This document shows positions 6,561 through 12,600 of a DNA stretch of 12,903 nucleotides, in pieces. The stretch spans positions 1-12,903 of the forward strand of contig CALMIW010000288.1 of assembly GCA_937864275.1 (NCBI GenBank). Reading direction: 5' to 3'. The stretch's first letter is position 1, and every line of letters begins with the position of its first letter. This DNA is from an uncultured Dehalococcoidia bacterium (GTDB lineage: Bacteria > Chloroflexota > Dehalococcoidia > Tepidiformales > Tepidiformaceae). The notes beneath the pieces were generated by a model. That model worked only from the letters and a program-made list of their open reading frames with translations, did no database searches and was not told where the DNA came from. Position numbers and translations under genes: made by a program.

Positions 6561-8282
6561 TTATCCCACCCCGGTCCGGTTGATGAGCGTGTCGAGCATG
6601 TCGTCGATGACCGAGATGACCTTCGCCGCCGCGCTGTAGGCGTGCTGCGCGGAGTTCAGGTTCGTCACTTCCTCATCGATGTTCACGCCATGGACCGACT
6701 GGCGAAGCGTGTCCAGGTGGTCGACGAGCAGGCCGGCCGAGTCTTCGAGGCCGTTCGCCCGGTTCACATCGGCGCCGAGCACCGAGACGAGGTTGCCGTA
6801 GAACGTGGAGGCCGAATGCTCCACCTGGAGAATGTTGTTCCCTGCGGAAGTCAGGTCGGCGAGTTGGGCGGCGGCCGAGTAGCCGGCGCCGACGCTCATG
6901 GAGATCGTCGCGACGGTGCCGGTGCCGTTGGTGAAGGTGATCGCGCCGCCGGGCGGGTTGATGTTCGCGAGGGTCGCCGTGCCTACGACCGGCCCGGTCG
7001 CCGAGCCCTGGCGGAGTTCGACGTTCGGGCCTGCGGCCACCAGGTGGTAGGTTCCCGGCTGCAGACTCCCGGCGAGCGAAATGCCACTGGCGACGTTGCC
7101 GGCCGAAAGCGCTTCGTTGACGACCAGGTTGTTCGCCCCGAGGCCGGCCAGCATGTTCGGCGCCTGTTCCAGGTTCGCGATCGCCAGCGCGTTCCCGGGG
7201 TTTCCGGGCTGGCCGGGGCCGGTCGAAGTGGCGATGGACTGGGGGCTGCCGCTGATGGCCGCGTTCACCGCGATGTCGGAAGCATCGGTGCCCGTAAAGA
7301 AGGCGAGCCCGGTCGCGTTGTCGAGCCCGTATCCCGCCTGGTGGACCGAGTTCACCGAGTTCATGAGCCCGGTCGCGAAGTTGTTCAACTTGGCGATGAG
7401 GTCCGGCAGGGCGACATCGCGGGCGTCGAGCACGCCGCGCAGCTGGCCGCTGCCCACGCTCACTTCGTCGTTGTCGATGGCGAACTGCAGGGTGACCATC
7501 CCGGGGTTCGAAGGGTCATCGACGGCGTTGACGGTGCGCGCCGACGTGCCGAAGACCAGTTCGTGCGTGCCCAGGTAGACGCTCATGGAGCCGGATTCGT
7601 CTTCCGCGTAGCTGATGTTTCCGAGACTGGAGAGCCCGTCGAGGAGGACGTCGCGCCGGTCGCGCAGGTCGTTCGCCATGTCGCCGTTGAGCTCCACCTG
7701 CTTGATCTGCAGGTTCAGGGCCGCGATCTCCGTCGCTTTTGCGTTGATTTCCTCGCCGATGCCCCGGACCGTGTGGTTCAAGTCCTGGCGCTGCTGTTCG
7801 AGCTGGGAGTGCGCCGTCTGGAGTCGCAGGGTGAAGGTGGTGGTCGCGTGGACCAGCGCCGTCCGCGCGGGCGAGGATTCCGGCTCGTTCACCACGTCGT
7901 GCCAGGCTGCCCAGAACTTCGCGAGGAGTGCCGAGATGCCGTCGTCCGACGGGTCGTTGAAGACGACTTCGGCGTTGCTCATCGGCGTGGCAAGGGCGGC
8001 GTACTGGCCCTGGCTGGAGATGCCCTGGCGCGCCTGGAAGTCGAGGAAGGTGTCCCGAATGCGGTTGACGTCCTTGGCGTCGACCCCCATGCCTGCTCGG
8101 CCGAGCAGGTTGTCGCGGGTGAAGTGGTCGCTGCCGTCGATGCCGATCGGCCGGAGCAGCACGCGCTGGCGGCTGAAGCCCGGCGTCTGCGCGTTCGCGA
8201 TGTTGTGAGAGGCAACGTCGACCGCGAGCTGGTGAGCCCGGAGCGCCTTGACGGCGGTATCGAGACCGACTGACAGACCCAA
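6561..8282 (-). CDS. flgK: Flagellar hook-associated protein FlgK (HAP1)
   Basis: This 573-residue protein is the first junction protein on the hook, exported by the flagellar type III system. The N-terminal rod/hook domain has ALRAHQLAVDVASHNIAN followed by AQTPGFSRQ (13-39), the family signature. The C-terminal helix includes EEVTNLNSAQHAYSAAAKVI (537-556) and VIDDMLDTLIN. The middle is variable and probably surface-exposed. It includes a Gly/Thr-rich beta segment around residues 398-470 (LQPGTYHLVAAGPN, then TATLANINPPGGAITFTNGT) that may be an added outer domain. The start is TTG at 8282, supported by AGGAGGG 4 bases upstream; the upstream flgN stop TAG is inside this ribosome site. Its length is close to the enterobacterial protein (about 550). 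Confidence 0.95.
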   Translation of the reverse strand: MGLSVGLDTAVKALRAHQLAVDVASHNIANAQTPGFSRQRVLLRPIGIDGSDHFTRDNLLGRAGMGVDAKDVNRIRDTFLDFQARQGISSQGQYAALATPMSNAEVVFNDPSDDGISALLAKFWAAWHDVVNEPESSPARTALVHATTTFTLRLQTAHSQLEQQRQDLNHTVRGIGEEINAKATEIAALNLQIKQVELNGDMANDLRDRRDVLLDGLSSLGNISYAEDESGSMSVYLGTHELVFGTSARTVNAVDDPSNPGMVTLQFAIDNDEVSVGSGQLRGVLDARDVALPDLIAKLNNFATGLMNSVNSVHQAGYGLDNATGLAFFTGTDASDIAVNAAISGSPQSIATSTGPGQPGNPGNALAIANLEQAPNMLAGLGANNLVVNEALSAGNVASGISLAGSLQPGTYHLVAAGPNVELRQGSATGPVVGTATLANINPPGGAITFTNGTGTVATISMSVGAGYSAAAQLADLTSAGNNILQVEHSASTFYGNLVSVLGADVNRANGLEDSAGLLVDHLDTLRQSVHGVNIDEEVTNLNSAQHAYSAAAKVISVIDDMLDTLINRTGVG

Positions 8283-8291
8283 CGGGCCCTC

Positions 8292-8774
8292 CTAGGCGCT
8301 TCGCGAGACCGTGCCGCGCGAATTGCTGACGTTTCGACGGCCGTCGCTGCCATAGCCGGGGGCGAGGTGCCCGCCGAGCATGTTGGCCCAACGGTCGCGC
8401 AGCTTCATCGCGTTCAGGAGCAGGCGCGCGTTCTGTTCCTGCGCGTCCCTCAACTCCCGTGCCCTGGCCCCGAGTTGGAGCCTGGCTTCGGCAAAGCCGC
8501 TGACCCCGAGATCATCGGCAAGCGGCAGCAGTTCTTCGAGTGTGAGGGCCTCGGCGCCGACCGATCTAAGGAGATTCAAACGATCTCCTTCGAAGCGTTC
8601 GATCGTGTTCGCGACCTCGACCATCCGGTAGCTGATGCTGGTGATGCCGTCGAAATCCGACTGGACCAGCGCCTCCTGCTCTTCGAGCGCGAGCCGGATG
8701 AGTTCCGTGAGGGCATCCTCCTCCTCGCAGAAAAGCGTGAGCACCTGTCCGAGCACGTCTGCCGGCGAATCCAC
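8292..8774 (-). CDS. flgN: FlgN-type flagellar export chaperone for FlgK/FlgL
   Basis: This 160-residue, mostly alpha-helical, acidic-to-basic protein sits between flgM and flgK, the position of flgN in both Bacillus and proteobacteria. The N-terminal helix pattern (VLGQVLTLFCEEEDALTELI, then LALEEQEALVQSDFDGI) matches the FlgN family, where two long helices carry an E-E-x-x-L and a Q-x-A-L-V-x-x-D pattern. A later amphipathic helix (about 95-130) has RARELRDAQEQNARLLLNAM, the segment expected to bind the C-termini of FlgK and FlgL. The C-terminal 25 residues are Gly/Ser/Arg-rich and probably disordered. The start is GTG at 8774, only 3 bases after the flgM stop. No Shine-Dalgarno is present there, so it depends on coupling to flgM translation. 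Confidence 0.85.
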   Translation of the reverse strand: MDSPADVLGQVLTLFCEEEDALTELIRLALEEQEALVQSDFDGITSISYRMVEVANTIERFEGDRLNLLRSVGAEALTLEELLPLADDLGVSGFAEARLQLGARARELRDAQEQNARLLLNAMKLRDRWANMLGGHLAPGYGSDGRRNVSNSRGTVSRSA

Positions 8775-8785
8775 GAGTTAACTCG
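8774..8785. repeat. 12-bp perfect palindrome at the flgM-flgN junction
   Basis: CGAGTTAACTCG covers the flgM stop codon (TAA, 8778-8780) and the first base of the GTG start of flgN. No Shine-Dalgarno for flgN is visible in this stretch. In RNA it could form a 4-bp stem with a UUAA loop. The palindrome is seen directly; any role in translation coupling or operator function is speculation. Confidence 0.35.
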
Positions 8786-9083
8786 CGATCCCGTTCGCGA
8801 TGAGCCGATCGGCGATTTCGCGGGCGTTCGAGCTGTAGGTGCCGTTGGCGATGGCCGCCTTCAGCGCCGCGACCTTCTCCGCGCGGACATCGCGCGAATT
8901 CGCCACCGCCTGGGCGGCCTCGGCGACGAGACGCCCGCGGTTGGAAAGGTTGACCGCGTCCTGGCGGCCGCGGGCCTTGAGCGCGGCTTCCGCGGCGGCG
9001 GGGTCCTGCGCCGAACTGGCGCCGGCCGCGCCGGCCGGGTTCAGGTTCGCGCTGGAGAGGTTCAGGCCGTCGATTCGTGCCAT
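8778..9083 (-). CDS. flgM: Anti-sigma-28 factor FlgM
   Basis: This 101-residue protein binds sigma-28 and is secreted through the flagellar export channel when the hook is complete, releasing the sigma factor. The C-terminal sigma-binding half has VRAEKVAALKAAIANGTY (66-83) followed by SSNAREIADRLIANGI, a close match to the FlgM family consensus (V-x-x-L-K-x-A-I-x-x-G-x-Y...IA-x-x-L). The N-terminal half is Ala/Ser/Asn-rich and probably disordered, as required for export. The ATG at 9083 is chosen over a longer frame because it has AGGAG 7 bases upstream and gives the family's usual length. Its ribosome site contains the stop (TAG) of flgG. The sigma-28 gene is about 3 kb upstream in the same operon. 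Confidence 0.93.
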   Translation of the reverse strand: MARIDGLNLSSANLNPAGAAGASSAQDPAAAEAALKARGRQDAVNLSNRGRLVAEAAQAVANSRDVRAEKVAALKAAIANGTYSSNAREIADRLIANGIAS

Positions 9084-9093
9084 CTGCGGGCTC

Positions 9094-9822
9094 CTACTGG
9101 GTGATGTTGGTCGCGATGGCGAGCATCTGGTCGCCGACCGAGAACGTCTTCGCACAGGCCGAATAGGCTCTCTGCGCGATGATCATGTTCGTGAACTCCT
9201 CCGCCATATCGACATTGGAGCCTTCGAGCGCACCCGGCCGCAATGCGGCGAAACCCTCGGTTCCCGCCGGGCCGACCGTGATCTCGCCGGTGTTCGCCGT
9301 ATCGGCATAGAGCCCTTCGCCGAGGACCTGGAGGCCCTGCGGGTTGCGGAACCTAGCAAACGAGAGCTGGCCGAGCTGCTGCCGTATGCCGTCCACATCC
9401 AGGGCGGTGACGTTGCCCGCCGGGTCGACCTCCGGCTGCGTCCAGAGCGGCGGCATCGCGATCGGCGGTTCGAGGAAACGTCCGTTGACGGCCGAGATGT
9501 TCCCGGTCGCGTCGGCCTCGAGGCCCCCGAAGCGCGTGTAGACGATGGAGCCGTCGAAGTCGCGCACGCGGAGGAAGGCGTCGTCTTCGATCGCGAAGTT
9601 CAGCGGGTTGTCCGTGATCTGCGTCATCGCCTGGGAGAAGACGAGGTCGCTCGTCGTCTCGGCGACGCCGAGCCGGCCGGCGTCCGGGTCGAGTTCCGGC
9701 GAAGGGATGCCTTCGTGCAGCGGGCGGAACTTCTTGAAGGCAAAGGCGTTGGCGTTTGCCACGTTGTGGCTGATGACGTCGAGGGTCATGCCGCTTGCGG
9801 CGGCGCCGAGGATGGTTGGCAT
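9094..9822 (-). CDS. flgG: Flagellar distal rod protein, FlgG type (FlhP-like)
   Basis: This 242-residue member of the rod/hook family lies directly after the FlgF-type gene (2-base gap), the usual flgF-flgG order. The N-terminal signature reads ASGMTLDVISHNVANANAFAF (about 8-28), and the C-terminal signature is GALEGSNVDMAEEFTNMI (about 197-214) followed by AQRAYSACAKTF. The central domain (VDGIRQQLGQLSFARFRNPQ, then GLQVLGEGLYADT) is as in FlgG. Two oddities are visible. The stretch between ASGM and LDVIS is about 5-6 residues shorter than in typical FlgG, where an AQQ-like element lies between them. A Cys also sits in the usual A-N-A-K position near the end. FlgF and FlgG are paralogues, so the exact name is by order and similarity. 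It builds the distal rod across the cell wall. Confidence 0.82.
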   Translation of the reverse strand: MPTILGAAASGMTLDVISHNVANANAFAFKKFRPLHEGIPSPELDPDAGRLGVAETTSDLVFSQAMTQITDNPLNFAIEDDAFLRVRDFDGSIVYTRFGGLEADATGNISAVNGRFLEPPIAMPPLWTQPEVDPAGNVTALDVDGIRQQLGQLSFARFRNPQGLQVLGEGLYADTANTGEITVGPAGTEGFAALRPGALEGSNVDMAEEFTNMIIAQRAYSACAKTFSVGDQMLAIATNITQ

Positions 9823-9824
9823 GG

Positions 9825-10586
9825 TTACAGCGTCCCGAGTTGGCCCGCGGCCTGGTCGAGCGTCCCATCGAGCACTGCGAGCACCCGCTGGTTCGCCTGG
9901 TAGGTTCGCTGCACGGCAAGCAGCGAGGTCATCTCCTCCACGAGGATCGAGTTCGAGCCCTCGAGGAGACCCTGGCGCAGGCCGGGGCCGCCGATCGGTG
10001 GTTGCCCCTCGCCGGTGGTCTGGAAGTAGGCCTCGCCCGCGCGGATGAGCTGGTTGGGGGTGAAATCGAGGATGCCCAGGCGGGCGATCTCCACGCCCTG
10101 GTCGAGGATCGCGCCGTCAACGGCGACCTCCACCCGCGTCGAGGGCAGGTTGATGTGCTGCCCGTTCTCATCGAGGACGAAGTGCCCATGGCTGGTGACG
10201 AGGTCGCCGTTGGCATCTCGCCCGAAGCGGCCGTCGCGGGTCGAGTAGATCGTGCCGTCCGGCGTTTCCACCTGGAAGAAGCCGTCTTCGAGCGCGAAGT
10301 CGAGTTCGTTCCCGGTCGTCCGAAGCATGCCCTGTCCATAGTCCGTCGCGAATTCGGCGATGAAGGTGCCGGTGCCGATCTGTCCGACGACCTGCTGGAT
10401 GCGCGCGGTCAACGGGGCAGGGACAGGCGCCTGCTGCGAGAGCAGGACATCCTCGAACGGCTGCTGCACCGCGAACTCGCGTTTGAACCCGGCGGTGTCG
10501 GCGTTGGCGATGTTGTTGGCGAGGACGTCCTGGTAACGCCAGGCCGCCTCCATCGCCGTGAAGGCGCTATAGAGACCCTTGATCAC
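9825..10586 (-). CDS. flgF: Flagellar proximal rod protein, FlgF type (FlhO-like)
   Basis: With GTG at 10586 the product is 253 residues, the usual size for FlgF. The N-terminus is MIKGLYSAFTAMEAAWRYQD then VLANNIANADTAGFKRE (1-36), the classic rod-protein opening. The C-terminus has GLLEGSNSILVEEMTSLLAV then QRTYQANQRVLAVLD, the family's C-terminal signature. The middle has GNELDFALEDGFFQVETPDG and YSTRDGRFGRDANGDLV, typical of FlgE/F/G proteins. The GTG start is preferred over the internal ATG at 10553 because a strong GGAGGAG (10595-10601) lies 8 bases upstream. The gene overlaps the end of the LPETG-protein gene by 20 bases, so its ribosome site is inside that gene. A much longer open frame upstream is a shadow. 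The protein assembles into the rod. Confidence 0.9.
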   Translation of the reverse strand: MIKGLYSAFTAMEAAWRYQDVLANNIANADTAGFKREFAVQQPFEDVLLSQQAPVPAPLTARIQQVVGQIGTGTFIAEFATDYGQGMLRTTGNELDFALEDGFFQVETPDGTIYSTRDGRFGRDANGDLVTSHGHFVLDENGQHINLPSTRVEVAVDGAILDQGVEIARLGILDFTPNQLIRAGEAYFQTTGEGQPPIGGPGLRQGLLEGSNSILVEEMTSLLAVQRTYQANQRVLAVLDGTLDQAAGQLGTL

Positions 10587-11202
10587 GGCTGACCCTCCTC
10601 CGATTGATGACGCGCAGGAACACGAATGCAAGGCCTCCCGTCGCGGCGGCGATGGTGAGCGTGCGGCCGGCCTTCTGGCGCAGCGACGGCTCGGGCGCTT
10701 CACCGGTTTCCGGGAGCTCGCCCGGGCGGACGTCGCCCGCGGCGCCCGCCCGGTCATCGCCGATGACGGTGAAGCGGCCCGCGATCGACGTCTCCGGTGG
10801 CCGCGTTGCCGCGTCGGTCCCCGCCTTCCGCGCCGAGACCACGAACAGGTCGTAGTCGTACGCGGCGAGGCCCTCGAGCTTCGTATCGAGCACGCCGATG
10901 CCGGAGGCGTTGACCTCGATGGTCCCCACCCGGAGCGGCGTCGAAGCGCCAAGCAGCCAGCCTTCGTAAGTGTAGCCGTCGGCGGGCTTGAGGTTCTTCA
11001 CATCCACGCGGGCATACGCCTCGGCGAAACTGAACTCGAGGACGCCCTCGGCGTCTTTGGGGCCGAAGTTCGAGACGCCCTCGATGTAGGTGAGCTTCAC
11101 GAGCTGCGGGACTCCGTTCGCACGGGCGGCGCCCTCTCCGGCGAGCAGGACCGTGGCGATGGCGAACGCCGCCAGCGAAACGATGACGAAGCGCCGGGTC
11201 AA
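10567..11202 (-). CDS. Secreted RskA-C-like domain protein with LPETG sorting signal, in the flagellar operon
   Basis: This 211-residue protein has an N-terminal signal peptide (MTRRFVIVSLAAFAIATVLL, Ala-rich cleavage region near ARANG at about 27-30). An extracytoplasmic beta-rich domain follows (about 33-148); its pattern YTYEGWLLGASTPLRVGTI (78-95 region) and YDLFVVSA resemble the C-terminal domain of RskA-type anti-sigma factors (Y-x-x-W-L...P-x-x-x-G). The C-terminus carries LPETG at 163-167 (bases 10702-10716), a 13-residue linker, a hydrophobic span TLTIAAATGGLAFVFLRVI (181-199) and a basic tail (RRRVSRD). This order is that of a sortase substrate, although the linker is longer than usual. 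No N-terminal anti-sigma zinc-finger is present, so it is not a standard anti-sigma factor. It starts with TTG inside the upstream stop (TTGA), with AGGGG 8 bases before. Its function is unknown; one idea is a cell-wall-linked component around the rod or stator. Confidence 0.7.
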   Translation of the reverse strand: MTRRFVIVSLAAFAIATVLLAGEGAARANGVPQLVKLTYIEGVSNFGPKDAEGVLEFSFAEAYARVDVKNLKPADGYTYEGWLLGASTPLRVGTIEVNASGIGVLDTKLEGLAAYDYDLFVVSARKAGTDAATRPPETSIAGRFTVIGDDRAGAAGDVRPGELPETGEAPEPSLRQKAGRTLTIAAATGGLAFVFLRVINRRRVSRDQGSL

Positions 11203-11564
11203 CTCGCGATCCCCTGGCGCCGAAGGAGCAGCCGGACCTCTTCTTCGCTCTTCCGAAGGCGGCGCGCCAGGGCGGCGACATCGACCGTGCCGTTTGAGCG
11301 CGCGACAAGGGCCGCGAGTTCGTTGCGAGCGGGGCTCGCCGCCTGCTCCCGGTCGCCGGCAGGCGCGGCGTAGGCGGCTCGGGCGGCTCGGCCCACGGAG
11401 TGCTGGGAGACCGTTTCAGGCCCCGCCATGCGGTGGACGCGCGCCGATGGCTGGCGCCTGGCGGGGCTGTGCTTCTTCAGTCCCTGGACCTGGGTGTACA
11501 GGTAGAACAGGGCGCCAAGGCAAACAAGCTGGGAGATGGCGAGCAGGGCAATTGCGTCGTTCAT
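11199..11564 (-). CDS. Membrane-anchored HTH protein, SwrB-like (positional analogue downstream of sigma-28)
   Basis: This 121-residue protein has one N-terminal membrane span (DAIALLAISQLVCLGALFYL, 3-22), a basic disordered linker (30-80, rich in Arg, Ala and Pro), and a C-terminal helix-turn-helix-like segment (VDVAALARRLRKSEEEVRLL, 94-113) ending in LRRQGIAS. The architecture, and the location directly after the motility sigma gene, match Bacillus SwrB (gene order sigD-swrB), a membrane protein that activates flagellar export/basal-body maturation. The DUF6115/DUF2802 families have a similar plan. The homology is a proposal from architecture and order, not from alignment. A tandem ATG lies at 11567 and 11564. 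GAGGAG stands 4 or 7 bases before these, so 11564 is preferred. The TGA of sigma-28 overlaps that ribosome site. The last 4 bases overlap the TTG of the LPETG gene. Confidence 0.65.
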   Translation of the reverse strand: MNDAIALLAISQLVCLGALFYLYTQVQGLKKHSPARRQPSARVHRMAGPETVSQHSVGRAARAAYAAPAGDREQAASPARNELAALVARSNGTVDVAALARRLRKSEEEVRLLLRRQGIAS

Positions 11565-11575
11565 CATCAGGCTCC

Positions 11576-12322
11576 TCACGCGGTGCGTTCGCGAGAAAGG
11601 CGCGCCCGGAGACGGCTGAGTGCGCGGCCATGGAGCTGGCACACGCGGGACTCCGAGATCTCGAGGATCTGGGCGATTTCCTTCATCGTCATTTCGTCGC
11701 GGTAGTAGAGGCTCACGATCAGCCACTCCCGCTCCGGGAGTTGCTTCACGGCGCCGGTCAGGGCCTCGACCAGCTGGCGCTTCTCCAGCCGTTGCGTGAA
11801 GTCCTCCTCGTTCGGGTCGGCGGGCAGCTCCGTCGGCGCGGAGCCGTCGTCCGAGTTGTCGCGGTCCAGCAGGCCGTCGAGCGAGACGGTGACCCAGGAA
11901 CAGTCGACCAGGGTCTGGTTGTACTGCTCCGGGGTGAGGCCCATCGCCTGGGCGACTTCTTCGTCGGTCGGTTCGCGGCCGTGTTCGAGCGAGTAGGAGA
12001 CATGGATGGCTTCGAGCTTCTTTGCCTTCTGGCGGACCGAGCGCGGCAGCCGGTCGAGCGCCCGGAGCGCATCGATGATCGCGCCGCGGATACGGCTGAT
12101 CGCGTACGTTTCGAACTTCACGCCCTTGCTGTCGTCGAAGCGGTCGAGCGCTTCGATGAGGCCGATCGTCCCGTAGCTGAGGATGTCCTCGTAATCGAGG
12201 ATTGCCGGCAGACCGATAGCGAGCCGTCCGACGACGTACTTCACCAGCGGCGCGTATTGGCGGATGGCCGCTTCGCGGTCCGAGAAAGGGACATTGGCAC
12301 GCAGTTCACTCGCGACGGCCAT
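11576..12322 (-). CDS. fliA: RNA polymerase sigma-28 factor (FliA/SigD/WhiG family)
   Basis: This 248-residue sigma factor directs transcription of late flagellar genes. Region 2 has YEDILSYGTIGLIEALDRFD (44-63), then GVKFETYAISRIRGAIIDAL (67-86), very typical of the FliA/WhiG class. Region 3 follows as RLPRSVRQKAKKLE (91-104) and GREPTDEEVAQAMGL (115-129). Region 4 has a helix-turn-helix with TMKEIAQILEISESRVCQLH (212-231) and a basic C-terminal end. It lacks region 1.1, as expected for the sigma-28 group. The ATG at 12322 has AAGGAG 7 bases upstream. The upstream two-TM gene ends 20 bases before, and the SwrB-like gene follows 11 bases after the stop. FlgM, its antagonist, is encoded in the same operon. 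Confidence 0.96.
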   Translation of the reverse strand: MAVASELRANVPFSDREAAIRQYAPLVKYVVGRLAIGLPAILDYEDILSYGTIGLIEALDRFDDSKGVKFETYAISRIRGAIIDALRALDRLPRSVRQKAKKLEAIHVSYSLEHGREPTDEEVAQAMGLTPEQYNQTLVDCSWVTVSLDGLLDRDNSDDGSAPTELPADPNEEDFTQRLEKRQLVEALTGAVKQLPEREWLIVSLYYRDEMTMKEIAQILEISESRVCQLHGRALSRLRARLSRERTA

Positions 12323-12342
12323 GGGGGCGCTCCTTCAATGCG

Positions 12343-12600
12343 TTACTCGAGTTCCAGGGTTTCGGTGGGTTCCGGCCCGGCCGAAGGCGACGGCGCGGGC
12401 GGAGGTGGCGGCGTAAGCAAGAGCACCGCCTCGGCCCCGAAACCGAGGCTTGCGACGATGACGAAGTAGAAGACCGAACGCAGGAGCGCGAGGTCGAAGG
12501 CCAGGCCCGCTCTCGTGCCCAGCCAGACGCTGATAACGGCGACGGTCGCGGCGGCGTAGACCCCGTACCGGGCGATGGTGTAGGGCCGTAACCCGGTCAT
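12343..12600 (-). CDS. Small two-TM membrane protein of unknown function
   Basis: This 85-residue protein has two predicted membrane helices (RYGVYAAATVAVISVWLG, about 11-28, and SVFYFVIVASLGFGAEAVLLL, about 42-62). A Pro-rich then acidic C-terminal tail follows (TPPPPPAPSPSAGPEPTETL). I do not recognise a family. The ATG at 12600 sits in the stop of the PilZ gene (ATGA, 4-bp overlap) and is preceded by AGGGG 7 bases upstream. Its location between a PilZ protein and sigma-28 in a flagellar operon suggests a role in motor control or basal-body assembly, which is inference. The topology is unknown, but a hairpin with both ends cytoplasmic fits. Its base use resembles its neighbours, so it is not an obvious later insertion. 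Confidence 0.7.
   Translation of the reverse strand: MTGLRPYTIARYGVYAAATVAVISVWLGTRAGLAFDLALLRSVFYFVIVASLGFGAEAVLLLTPPPPPAPSPSAGPEPTETLELE

Noticed and set aside
4845..8273. A 1142-codon plus-strand open frame running antisense to flgL and most of flgK
   Set aside because: It crosses the hydrolase genes in another frame, is rich in Arg, Val, Gly and Asp in the manner of GC-biased shadow frames, and has no recognisable domain. The minus-strand FlgK and FlgL are unmistakable.
10587..10952. Longer N-terminus of the FlgF-type protein
   Set aside because: The added residues are Arg/Ser-rich shadow sequence of the LPETG gene. GTG at 10586 has a strong ribosome site and gives the canonical rod-protein start.
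10567..11202. Standard RskA-type anti-sigma factor for the nearby sigma factor
   Set aside because: No N-terminal cytosolic sigma-binding or zinc-finger domain is present; the N-terminus is a signal peptide and the neighbouring sigma is of the FliA type, whose inhibitor FlgM is encoded downstream.
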